From Chytridium lagenaria (Eukaryota; Chytridiomycota; Chytridiomycetes; Chytridiales; Chytridiaceae), in assembly GCA_025449115.1 (NCBI GenBank), contig JAHLKC010000010.1:372001-436000 (forward strand): a DNA stretch of 64,000 bases, in the 5' to 3' direction. Under the pieces are notes generated by a model. That model ran no database searches and was not told where the DNA came from. It saw only the letters and a program-made list of their open reading frames with translations. A program made the position numbers and the translations under genes. Of the stretch, positions 1-9,874 are shown one piece after another. Numbering within the stretch: position 1 is the stretch's first letter; every line of letters starts with the position of its first letter.

Positions 1-1524
1 TCACTACAACGACTTTTCAAAAATTGACTTACTTTTCATCACAAAATTCAAACCAGAAATACCCCACGTTCTTAGTCTTTGCTTCACACATCCATGCATT
101 CAACGCGATATTGAGGTTCGGGAGGGATGGGATAGCCGCTCTTAGAAAAAAAAAAAAATTTAGGCCACGCGACGAGATGGTGGTGAAAAACTCACCCTAA
201 CACATCTCCAGCGGACGGCCAGCCGACTTCTCCAAAAGCGACTTGCACCGGTACATCTTCACCACCTTGGGCTGATCCCACACCGAGAGGTCGAGTTCCC
301 CTCAAAAGTCCGGCAGCGTGGAGTTGGTGAACGCGGGATTGCATTGAATCGTGAAGGAGGAATTGATGGCTTGTAGCATCTTGAACAGAGATATGTTCCT
401 ATTTTTTGGGGTCAGTTGAATTACGAGGCGATATGCAACAAAACGGAAAAGGTGAGGGCGGTGCACTCACCCAATACGGATACACATTGACCAACACCAA
501 ATCCACCTCCCTTATCAGTTCATCAGGGTAATAAGGTCCTGCAAGATCGGCAGCCGTCACAATAACTCTATCTTGCCTGGTTGGATCTTCCAAAATGTTG
601 TCACATATATATATTCATGTAAGTTTCAAATTATACCTGTGGTGAACCCATAGAGCTCAAGAATATTACGGATACGACGTAACCGCTTGATGGTGGCATC
701 CAGCGTTTGATCACCCCGGAATAAAGCCTAAAGTCGTAGTATGAGAAGAGAAATGGAGGTGAGATTTTACCTCACTGCCAACAATGACGGCTTTCACGAC
801 TTTTGCGAAATCGTCCCTGTGTTCGTTTAAAAGCCTCACAAGTTCTCTGTATTAAGGTGTTTAAACCAATTAAACAAAGTTGGGTAAGCAACCCATAATC
901 TTACCTCTCCTCACCCCAAACCGCTTCGGATGCAAGGTATGCCTTCACATCATCATCCGTCCCATCTCCATTACGTTTAGGAGCAGGCGGCCACATAGCC
1001 CCCTCCACTGTTGGCGTCTTCTCATCCACCCACAATCCAAGCCATACATCCAAGCTCCCACCTCCATCTGCAAAACCCCATCAACTATAACATAACAAAA
1101 AAAAACAAAACAAAAAGACCAAACAAAAAACAAACGATCCACTCACCCACAACCTCCGCTGCACCCTTCACGACCGCCTCCCCGTCTCTACAAAATCGTT
1201 TCCCGTCATACCCGTCAAACGCATCCCGGTAAACTTGTCCGGTCGTCGTGTTCAGCATATCTAGGAGCCGAAATGTCTTGACGCGCGAGGAGACGGTGGA
1301 TGCGATTAAGTGGAGGTCTGTGGTTATGTCTGTGGGGGAGAGACAGGAAGGAGTGCGGGTTCCATGGAGAGTGGTTCGAGGGCTATCTGAAACGGGCTGT
1401 TAGGTATGAAAGGGTGGAGGACTCTACAATTGATGCCCCATAATAGAGGAACAGTTTGGGAGTTATTGGAAGCCGGCGCCGCTGAGACTGTTACGACGAA
1501 AACGAGGATGATAAACGAATACAT
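1..1524 (-). CDS. GH17 beta-1,3-glucan hydrolase/transglucosidase, partial
   Basis: Secreted cell-wall glucan enzyme of glycoside hydrolase family 17. Translation starts at 1524 with a hydrophobic signal peptide (MYSFIILVFVVTVSAAPAS). The exons then give the family landmarks in order: LWGINCR, a VKTFRLLD strand, LDVWLGLWVD, KAVIVGSE (acid/base Glu near 775), a helix RLRRIRNILELYG, VIVTAADL, LVLVNVYPYW (near 485), the nucleophile motif FGEVGWPSAGD (near 215) and YFWFEFCDEK close to the window edge. At least six short introns separate them. The 3' end lies outside the window. The residue before the acid/base Glu is Ser where clan GH-A enzymes normally have Asn. Family membership is firm; activity is inferred. 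Confidence 0.85.
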
Positions 1525-1670
1525 TGATACGGGTTCAAAGGAGCCTGGGGTTCCATGATTGCCTTTAAATGATGAAGAAAGGGGGATGAAAAAGCTTCTG
1601 AACAAAAAAGTCTATTTAAATTACAGATGAATTATAAGGAGATATTGCGTCCACATGATGGAATCATAGT

Positions 1671-2042
1671 TTACGATAGGGAGACATCGGTAGCTGTTGA
1701 CTTTTTTTGGAACATGGTAAACGCACTCATGACGGAATCTGTCATGATCCGCATACTTGTCCGCTTTCTTGCAACTTGGGACGATGATGCGAATGTACTG
1801 TCCGGTTTAATGTCGTATTTAAGGGGTTCCACCGGTAAGATATGGGCATCCAAGGGCGATGAAGAGTGGTATGCGATGAGGGGTTCCGCAGGCATAGTTG
1901 GTGAATCGGAGGGGGATGAAGAGCGGGAGGAAAAGTCGGAGAGTTCAACACCCGTGTCTTCATCAGAGAAGCTTGATGAAGAATGGAGGAAGGAGAGACT
2001 TGCGTTGAAGCTTTTGCTGAGACGGGATGTCGATAGCGACAT
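1671..2042 (-). CDS. Small Ser-rich ORF, doubtful
   Basis: A 123-codon open frame upstream of the GH17 gene, Ser-rich in its first half (FSSRSSSPSDSPT) with no recognisable domain. An equally long ORF runs on the opposite strand at 1627-2055, so strand choice is uncertain. The Ser/Pro composition resembles disordered fungal proteins, which is the only reason to prefer the minus strand. It could be an artefact. Confidence 0.2.
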   Translation of the reverse strand: MSLSTSRLSKSFNASLSFLHSSSSFSDEDTGVELSDFSSRSSSPSDSPTMPAEPLIAYHSSSPLDAHILPVEPLKYDIKPDSTFASSSQVARKRTSMRIMTDSVMSAFTMFQKKSTATDVSLS

Positions 2043-2344
2043 TTGTGGTGGATGATGTTGGGAGATGTGAAAGTATGTGAATACTCAATACTCGCCCGTC
2101 TTTTGTGGAATCACGTCACGATGGGGCATGTCAACGTGACAAGCAAAATTTTTATCGTATTTGCATTAAGGGGCCGAAACACTATTCTTTTTCAGTGAGA
2201 CCACCCCAAAAAAAACACAACATAAAAAACTGCAAGTGTGTCTTAAAAATAACTAAACTGGTGGAAGTGTGAACAGAAAATTAAACAAACTTTACACGAA
2301 CAGAATTCGCTGAAAAGATGTCTGGGAAAAGATACTTTTTTTTT

Positions 2345-4496
2345 TCAAAACACGAATTCAGCAGTCTGATGAGGATCCACGTCAAACACATAAAGTCCTT
2401 TAAACCCTCCCCCAACAGCAACCATATGTTCGCCACTCGAGAACGCACTGGTATAAACCGACTGCGAGAATCCCTGAGCCATTCCAACAGCCTTGCAAAC
2501 AGAAACCGTTAAAAATGTGTTGTAAACAAATCATGCTCTTCTCACCCTTTTAGACCCGGTAGTTGAAAAAACCTTGACTTCATTGATTCCGTTGTTTGAA
2601 CACGATACACCGCCTGCAAGAATGTACTTGTTGCCGAGGCCTCGGACCGTGACTGTAGGACGTGCTGTAGAGGTAGGACGAACGACGGTCACCCTCCATG
2701 ACAGACCAGGAAACGGATTCGATGAGTTGGCCTTTACTGTAAGACCAAATCTACTTAGATAATTAGCCTTTCGCAAAAGCTCAAAATGTAGGTTCACCTG
2801 AATTTGATTATCCTTGGAATAAGAGCCAGTTACAATCTTATCACCTGTATCGTCTAAATCGACTGCATCGCCACAGATATGGGGGCCGAATATAGAGCGA
2901 ACGGAATGACCCACACGGACATCCCAAATCTAGAGCTGTTTAAATTTGCTGTGGATGTGGGGGTTTTTACCTGAAGCGTGTTGTCCCATCCTCCACTGAC
3001 AAGCACATTGGGATCGGTAGGATGAAATTTCACCGAAAAGACTCGGTTTCGAATGACCAGCTGTGACTCCTTCACGTCTGAAAAAAAAAGTTAAAAAGTG
3101 ATAAATGAGAGAAGTAGGCAAACTACAAAATCAAAAAGGTGGCATTTACCCCGTGCTCATGCTATTAGTATTCTGATGCGTCGTCCCATCAAAAACCCTC
3201 ACAGTCGTATCCGAGCTCGCCGTCGCAAATTTCGTTCCACTCGGATTGTACACTACATTATTGACCTGGACATCGATTTCTGTCATAGTCGAAAGGAGTT
3301 GGCCGGATGTGTAGTGCCAATGAGCGATACGACCGTCAGCATCTGAATTAGATTAGTGAGGAGATGGTGTAAAGGGCTTCTACAGGCTGCAACTAGCACA
3401 TTCTTGTTCTTAAAAGTGCTGTTGTCGGGACGGAAGGCGATGGATGTGCAGGGGAGAAGTTGACCGTCGGCGGGGGTTGGAGGGATGAGGCAGGTTGTAA
3501 GTTCACCGGTTCTTGTGGAATAAACCTTCATGTAATGTATATTAGTGTAATTATGGTGAAAAAGAATTAAAGTCAAAGGAACATATTTTGATCTTACCTG
3601 AATTCTAGAATCCCCTAATCCAGCGACAACATAATCTTCATCATAGGAAAACTTTGTAGAGTAGACTTCTGCCTCCTCTCTTGCCAAAAAATCAGCTCAA
3701 TCTTTTAGAAGCGCACGTACCTTCTACAAAATTTGAATTTGAGAATACCAAAAAGAGCCGGATCTCGAAGAGAGCCTATAATCAAACAATAAGGCAATTA
3801 AAGAACCGGAAAAAAAAGCACCGGTCAACCTGTCGACCCAAACTTTTTCCTCCCTCCGAACGTAGAGGCCGACGACGCTCCATTCACACCAGGCGACGTT
3901 ACAGACATATTATCTCCATGTCCCGCCACACTTCCCGTCGATCCAAACCAAACATTCCGATGAGATCCCATAACATTCCTCCTGTTCAATGACGCCAAAC
4001 TCCCCCCTAGAGATCCAAGGGAAGCTGCGGTGGATCCCGCCAAAGAACCTCTACTCCCATGAAATTGATTCCTTGATCGGGTTTGGCCCAAATCAGCAAC
4101 GGATCCAACGGTAGATGGAGCGCGAGTTGATGATGCTGTGTGGGGTACCCGCTGGTCCCCATTTACGCTGTTGAGGGAGCCAGATGAATTGAGGCTAGTG
4201 CCGGATATGGCTGCGACGGCCGCTGTGTTGAGGTTACCGTGTGAACGACGGTTGTTGGTGCTGGATATGGAAGAGGTGGAGCCTTTGTTGTTGTTGTTGG
4301 TGGAAGAGATGTTTGGACGACGTGGCCCTGTGTTTGAGGGCTTCTGGGAGCGTGGTTGTGCGGGGTTTGTTGCTATGGGAATCGTCGGAGGTAGAGCTGA
4401 TGATCTGGATGAGGTGGCAGATTTGAGGTCAGTGGTGCTCCCTTCTCCACCTCCGGTGGTTGAGCCAGCATTGCGGCTCGTCTCAACAACGCCCAT
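2345..4496 (-). CDS. WD40-repeat beta-propeller protein
   Basis: The start at 4496 opens a long Ser/Thr/Asn/Gly-rich disordered exon of about 220 residues (MGVVETSRNAGSTTGGG...). WD40 repeats follow over several exons: VYSTKFSYDEDYVVAGLGDSRIQVYSTRTG (3687-3525), TSIAFRPDN and a DGRIAHWHYTSGQLL blade, VNNVVYNPSGTKFATASSDTTVRVFDG (near 3200), FSVKFHPTDPNVLVSGGWDN (near 3030) and GPHICGDAVDLDDTGDKIVTGS (near 2850). The last exon ends VDPHQTAEFVF at 2345. The protein is a scaffold propeller with no catalytic motif. The GPHICGD blade recalls a WD40 family I associate with flagellated protists, but I am not certain of that. Confidence 0.8.
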
Positions 4497-5234
4497 TCTT
4501 TATTATTATTTGTTGTTTTTGAGAAAAAGTTGTCAAGTGCCTAAGATCGATCATCTCTGTGGAGAGATGCTTTCCGATTGACGGTTTACCACTATGCAAG
4601 GGGTGTGAGGGGGGAAAGCGGAGTGCAGAGGAATGGGAAGAGGGTACAGATTGAATGAGGGCTGGTTGTGCGCATTGCACAGGTGCGTGTATATGTGTGT
4701 GGGATGTGGGTGGAGATCTTGCCCCTTCACACCCTTCCCCCCTCCCCTATCCCATCACCACCCGTGTCTCTTCTTCTGCCTGCATTTCTGTTACGAATGA
4801 ATGAGTTGGCTCAATAATAAAAAGCACCTTTGCGCCTATGCCACAACTGTATGTATTTGCTCCGCGAGTGCTGAGACGTCGACGATCCAAACCTCCATTC
4901 AAAATTTCACCCTTCAAAATCACCCAGACGCACTTCCCACAGTCATCGCTGCTGATCTGTCGCTCACCCGTCACTTCGCGCTCTTTTGGCATCAGTATTC
5001 GAGCTCTATAGACTTGCGTGGTCGATTCTTCTACAGGTGGGCTTTGCATGTGGATGCCATCATTTCTTCATGGCGGAAGAGGGATAAGATAGAAGGGTGT
5101 GGGATGGGATGGGAGGTTTGATTGCTGGGTACACCCGATATGCATAGATTCAACGGTAACGATTGCCAACGATTTGGATATTATCTCAAGTGTATTATCA
5201 GAGTCTCTCCTTCGAATCTTAACTCATCATCCCC
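4497..5234. other. Intergenic, divergent promoter region
   Basis: Lies between the minus-strand WD40 gene and the plus-strand phosphatase gene. A 100-codon minus-strand ORF (4747-5049) and a 106-codon plus-strand ORF (4801-5121) overlap here; neither has a domain or a convincing composition. I see no other feature. Confidence 0.4.
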
Positions 5235-5630
5235 TTGGGAGATAGCTGGATGATACTGATTGGCAATCTTTCTTCGTCCCCTTTCTCGGATCCGACCACC
5301 TCTAGCAGCTACCCATTCTCATCGATAAAACCTCCATCGCAATCTCTGAACCATTCAACCCCATTAGCAACTCACATCGACTCTTCCACCCAAAGCTATC
5401 GTTTTCACAATGATGCCCGCTTCACCAGCCCCATCAATACCGTCCACACACCCGTTGGATCCATCGTTTCGCTTGAAATCTCAACACCACCCACAAGCTC
5501 TCAGATCCTCACCCAAAACCAACCCCGACAATCCTCCCTTCCCGGTGGTTCAATCCCCGGCACTTCAAATCCCTCCATCCCACCCTTGATCTATGACCGT
5601 GAACCTCGCACAAGTCTCACACATCCATAA
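5235..5630 (+). CDS. Ser/Pro-rich ORF, possible N-terminal exon of the phosphatase
   Basis: A 131-codon ORF rich in Ser, Pro and Thr (SSSPFSDPTTSSSYPFSS) directly upstream of the phosphatase gene. It has no domain. Composition suits a disordered N-terminal extension, and a further open stretch at about 5730-5830 (KEPLDWLDRLGVEKLPMGR) lies between the two, but I cannot join them with convincing splice sites. Confidence 0.3.
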   Translation: MGDSWMILIGNLSSSPFSDPTTSSSYPFSSIKPPSQSLNHSTPLATHIDSSTQSYRFHNDARFTSPINTVHTPVGSIVSLEISTPPTSSQILTQNQPRQSSLPGGSIPGTSNPSIPPLIYDREPRTSLTHP

Positions 5631-5908
5631 ACGTCTCATGGATCTTCCCTGAAGAACTGTTAACCCTTCGCACCGAATCTGCACCACAAAGCGATTCCGT
5701 TCAACCCTCACACCACCTGCTGAGGCGAAACCTGCGAAAGAACCCCTGGATTGGCTGGACAGGCTGGGAGTGGAGAAACTTCCGATGGGTCGCGCTCCAT
5801 CTGCTTCTGGTTTTGTAGGAGGGTTTCGGGTGGCCGCGAGCTATCTTGAAAAGACGGCGCAACAGCAGCAAAAAGCTGAAAGCGTCAGATCCTACGGTGG
5901 CTGGGAGT

Positions 5909-6936
5909 ATGGAGAGCATAGAGACAGTAGATGTAAAACCGATAACGTCGATTTACACGGCTGCACCGTTGCCGGTTGTGCCGCACGGGAATTTTGCATT
6001 GAGTTCGTGTCCGGGGAAAAAGGTGCGATTAGATACAGGGCCGGTGAATGGGAGGGGTGAGTAAATATACACCATCAATTAAATACCGCTATTTTACTGA
6101 GTGTTTTTTTTAGCTATGATCAATCGCGACCTTTTTTCTTGATTTTGGACGTCTTTCTGCACTGGGGATCAAGCTTATTATATGGTAAGGATACCGTGTT
6201 TGACTTTTGGTGCGAGGAAACATTCTTATCGCGTATCTACAGCTGTTTAAATAACGCGGAAATGAGTTATCTTGGTGCTCCATGGGCCAAATACAGTGAG
6301 GCTGCCCAGAAATATGGCATGGATATCGTCAGGTGAGATATCTACTATTTGTGGTTGTATATTCTTTGGGGTTTGTAGTTTGTCGCTGTCGATCAATTTT
6401 CTTTATCAGTTTTCTCCTTTCATTTTGTTTTCTACTCTGACTCTTCCCGTTGCTTAATTGTGACTTTTTTGGGCGTTTAGGATTCCAATTATTGAAGGAA
6501 GTTGCCCTGAATCGATGGAGTCCCTTGAATCTGTACTGACAGAGATTGAGAACCGAATCGGAAATGGAGTCAATGTGCTTTGTCATTGCCGTGGAGGTAA
6601 GAAAAATTCACCCTTGTGCTTTCTTGCACGTCGATTGTTATTTACTCTTTATCAATTTACACAGGTATTGGACGCGCCGGACTTGTAGCTTGCTGTTACT
6701 TGATTCGAAGAGGATATGTCGTTTCTGCGGAACGGGCGATACAGTTTGTGAGAGTTAGAAGGGTGAGCTTTGCGAATATTTTTATGATTGAAGATGATGA
6801 TGGTCGAGATACTAATTCGTCCATACAGAGCCCGAAAGCCATTGAAACTCAGGTGCAAGAGGATTTTATTCAGCAGTACTTTGATTGGGTGGTCTCGAGA
6901 CGTGCAAATGGGGAAAATGTTGGACCCACGCTGTAG
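5909..6936 (+). CDS. CDKN3/KAP-like dual-specificity protein phosphatase
   Basis: Cysteine phosphatase of the fungal CDKN3-like group. The provisional start (5909, MESIETVDVK) leads to FALSSCPGKKVRLD, then exons giving LDFGRLSALGIKLII, CCLNNAEMSYLGAPW and YGMDIVR, then RIPIIEGSCPESMESL. The P-loop reads CHCRGG|IGRAGLVACC, split by an intron at about 6597-6664; it holds the catalytic Cys and Arg of HCx5R. The tail SPKAIETQVQEDFIQQYF follows an intron at 6763-6828 and stops at 6936. In exon 2 the frame breaks: NRDLF and LDFGRL are in different frames, separated by a T6 run at 6132-6137 that would read through with five T. The start could be farther upstream. Confidence 0.8.
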
Positions 6937-7620
6937 TTGTGTTTTGATATAGATGATCCGTCGACTTTTGGTTATCTTTAGCAATATTTTTTGGTTCTTC
7001 TTTACTTTATTTTGGTTTTTTTTTAAATGAATTTGAGCGGGTTTGGACATCCAAAAAGGAAATGCTTTTGTTTTTCAATTTAGGGGGGTTAACACACTTA
7101 TCTTTCGCCTAACTTTATGGGTGTTTTTGATGAGGATTCGGGACTTTATTGATTTTTGCCTTTCATGTGGGCTTGAAATATTGCTTTTATTTTTGAGTTG
7201 GATTTTCTGTAACTGTTCTATCTTTAATTTTTATTATTTGTTTTTTTCTTCTTTCTTTCGAATTCCGAATTTTACGAAAGTTGTGAATAGACTGTGTTAT
7301 TTTTATATGATTTTTTTTATCTGACTTTAAAATATTTTTCTTCAATTTGTTTTTTGATATACATGTCTGGGCCGCTTATCATAAATCTCATTAAATTCTA
7401 GGTTTTGTGCATTGGATTCGTGTCATAAAAACAACGAGAATGGTTCTTGCGAGCTGTTGTAAGAGGATGGGGTACATTTTATTCAATTCGTAATGGGGAT
7501 AAGAACCAGCACGAAAACACGGTTAGAAATATGAGACAAGAAAGGGTAAGACACAACGCAACAACAATAAGAGACATGATAGAGAACAACATAAACGCGC
7601 TGTAAAGGGAGCTTGTCCAT
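6937..7620. other. T-rich intergenic region between convergent genes
   Basis: Lies between the ends of the phosphatase (plus) and hydroxylase (minus) genes, so it should contain both 3' UTRs. The plus strand is very T-rich from 6960 to 7370. The ORFs in it look like chance products of T-rich sequence. No RNA gene or repeat recognised. Confidence 0.5.
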
Positions 7621-8570
7621 TCACTCCACCTTCACCCCTCTTTTCTCCTTCATGGCTATAACATGATCAATGCTCTTATAACTCCCCATCAAAGTATCCC
7701 AAATACGGAAATTGAGCGAAAAGTTGCAGAGAGGGTAGAGATGGTGCATTTCGTGATCTTCGGGGACTTGGGAGAGGTCGAAAGGTTGGAACATGCGATG
7801 GATGATGCCGGAAGGGAGGATCATGAAATGCATCATGGGGTGGAATCGAAAGCCGCTGATTATGAGAGGTCAGTGTGAAAGTAAAAGGTGAAAAGGGGTC
7901 GACGGGGAATTTACCAGTGTCCGATGTTGAAGATAATAGCCTGGTTAATGATCGCCATATGCCATGCAAGACCATTAAACTCGACGGATACGCTGTCGTA
8001 GATAGCCATGGATAAGATGATGACAGGTGCAATCAGCACGAGGTTCTCCACGAACGCCGCATAAGCCGTAGAATAAACATTCACATTCTTCTTTTCATGA
8101 TGATGTTTATGCACGTTATTCCACAAGAATTTGCTCTTATGCATCATTCTATGACCCCAGAAATACCACGTATCCACGTTCAAGAAAACAAAGACTTGAA
8201 GGGCAATGATTTCTGCAATGTTGAAGCGAAATACGGTTTTAGACGCTAAATGGTCGTGCATGTAGGATTGGTAGAGGGCGACAGGGAGGGTAACGGAGGT
8301 GGATGCGAGGAGGAGCTGTTTGATATCCCTATCAGGTGGGAGGGCTCCTTGGACTCGAACTAGGACATTGCAGCGGTGCCAGAATGATAGGAATTGGTGT
8401 TGGAGTTCGGTGAGAGTGAGGTAGAGGACGTTGAGGAGGAGGGAGGTCGCGAAGGCGCGGAGGATGAGGGTCACGATGGAGGAGGAATGTAGCCGTTGGT
8501 GGATGTCGATATGGTTTCGGAGGTTGTGTTGAAGGTTTTCTCGAGGTAGACGGCGACGAGGGCGGCCATG
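7621..8570 (-). CDS. Fatty acid hydroxylase/sterol desaturase superfamily enzyme
   Basis: Membrane di-iron oxygenase of the ERG3/ERG25/SUR2 superfamily. Three histidine boxes are visible: GHRMMHKS (HxxxH), NNVHKHHHEKK (HxxHH) and, in the last exon, EDHEMHHLYPLCNFS (HxxHH). Several hydrophobic segments separate them (for example LIAPVIILSMAIYDSV). A 60-nt intron at about 7853-7913 separates FNIGH from CGFRFHPMMHFM. The likely N-terminus at 8570 (MAALVAVYLEKTFNTT) is out of frame with VTLILRAFATSLLL; the break sits at about 8475-8489 in a CCTCCTCC stretch. The substrate (sterol, sphingoid base or fatty acid) cannot be told from the sequence. Confidence 0.85.
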
Positions 8571-8937
8571 GCGTTCTGTATCTGTTAACTTTTTTTTTAC
8601 TTTTTTTTTCTTTTGTTACTGAACAGACACTGATGCTAACGATCGTTCGCTCTTTAAATATATGATTTTTTAATATTCGTTTGTTAGGTACGGCCTTTTC
8701 AAAGCCGTGAATTCTCCCTTTTTTATTTAAGGCTCCTCCACGAATTATCTGAACATCTGCGACAGAGAAGGTTTCCAGATGAAGTCCTTTGTACAGCGGA
8801 GGTGCGACGAGTCGCATCACCTGTCGTCATTTGCCCAAAGACCCCTTGCTGAGACAGGCGCAACCCCTTGTGTTTCTCGGTATGTCGACGGCCCGTTGAA
8901 AAGCCGTCGCAGTTGTTCATTTATTTTGATTGACAAT
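8571..8937. other. Intergenic region upstream of the hydroxylase gene
   Basis: Lies between the start of the hydroxylase gene and the 3' end of the poly-Q gene on the same strand. It has an A/T-rich stretch at 8585-8700 on the hydroxylase promoter side. No gene seen. Confidence 0.4.
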
Positions 8938-9774
8938 TTATCGGGAATACAAAAGAGAATCGTGCTGCGGTTGAGGTGAGGATGAACGGGTTGGGAGGGC
9001 AGGAAGACGGCGGGTGTCGGAGGAAAGAGGGCCTGCAGAGGGGCTGCGTTTGGATTTATTGCGAGGTTTATAGTCTTGTATTTGGGGTTGAGCGTGTTGC
9101 TGTTGTGGCTGCTGCTGCTGGTATTGTTGTTGCAAATGTTGTTGTTGTTGATGAGCGTCAAAGTATCCATTCCAAGACTGCTGATGTTGTTGTTGTTGTT
9201 GTTGTTGCACACCACAATGATCGCGATTCGCTATAAAAGTAGGTGGTGGTACCGCCTGACCATCGATTGGAGTGGGTTGATACCCCGGAATAACCCACGC
9301 CCCGACATTTCCATACCCATTATAATACCCCCATTCCTGCGCTCTCACAGCAACAGGTGCATCTTGCACCAACTGCACCTCTGAACTAGTTGACCCCATC
9401 GATCCATCATCTGAAGTTCCACTGTCCACTACGTCAATGACAGTCGTCAACGTTGTCTTGACTGTATTACTGGCATTCGATAAAGTCCTTGACCCAGGTC
9501 TCCGCTTTGACGGTTGAATGGGTCTGAAGAAGAGATTGCGTTTTCGGAAAAGATCCACAGTGGTATCAAGAGCGAAATCTCCTAAAGCGAGAAGTTGGGC
9601 TAGTGCTAAACGGACTGTAAACGGAAGTCGCTCGGTCGCTAGTTCTGCATGCATGGTTAAAAGAGAAGCTAGGGGATGATCCCTACCGAAGCGACCAATT
9701 CGTTTCACAGCTGCCAGGAGAGTTGCTAAACCGATTATATCAATGATAAGAGGGATCAAACGAGGCATCCTCAC
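8938..9774 (-). CDS. Hypothetical poly-Gln protein with N-terminal hydrophobic helix
   Basis: A single open frame of 278 codons. The first about 35 residues form a hydrophobic segment followed by basic residues (LIPLIIDIIGLATLLAAVKRIGRFGR), compatible with a membrane or mitochondrial anchor. An amphipathic stretch follows (ERLPFTVRLALAQLLALGDFALD). Residues from about 190 onward are Gln-rich, with a Q7 tract and several shorter ones, and the tail is basic and Ser/Pro-rich (PRNKSKRSPSAG). The N-terminus faintly recalls small fungal DUF1748 proteins, but I do not claim that relationship. Function unknown. Confidence 0.6.
   Translation of the reverse strand: MRMPRLIPLIIDIIGLATLLAAVKRIGRFGRDHPLASLLTMHAELATERLPFTVRLALAQLLALGDFALDTTVDLFRKRNLFFRPIQPSKRRPGSRTLSNASNTVKTTLTTVIDVVDSGTSDDGSMGSTSSEVQLVQDAPVAVRAQEWGYYNGYGNVGAWVIPGYQPTPIDGQAVPPPTFIANRDHCGVQQQQQQQHQQSWNGYFDAHQQQQHLQQQYQQQQPQQQHAQPQIQDYKPRNKSKRSPSAGPLSSDTRRLPALPTRSSSPQPQHDSLLYSR
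9180..9210 (-). repeat. Poly-glutamine codon repeat
   Basis: On the plus strand this is a run of GTT/TTG triplets, read as CAA codons (Q7) in the minus-strand gene; further interrupted CAG/CAA clusters lie at 9080-9170. The antisense Val/Leu-rich ORFs across this stretch are shadows. Confidence 0.8.
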
Positions 9775-9874
9775 AACTACTGGAAATGGCGCAAAGTAAA
9801 GAAATGAAAGTTTTTATTGTATGTCCTGCGGAGTTCAAATTTGCGTTATTTCAACACTGAAACCGAGCTCGTAT

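Noticed and set aside
4801..5121. 106-codon plus-strand ORF overlapping a 100-codon minus-strand ORF
   Set aside because: Neither has a domain, and they overlap on opposite strands between two real promoters.
9076..9384. Plus-strand Leu/Val-rich ORF
   Set aside because: It is the antisense of CAA/CAG glutamine codons in the minus-strand gene.
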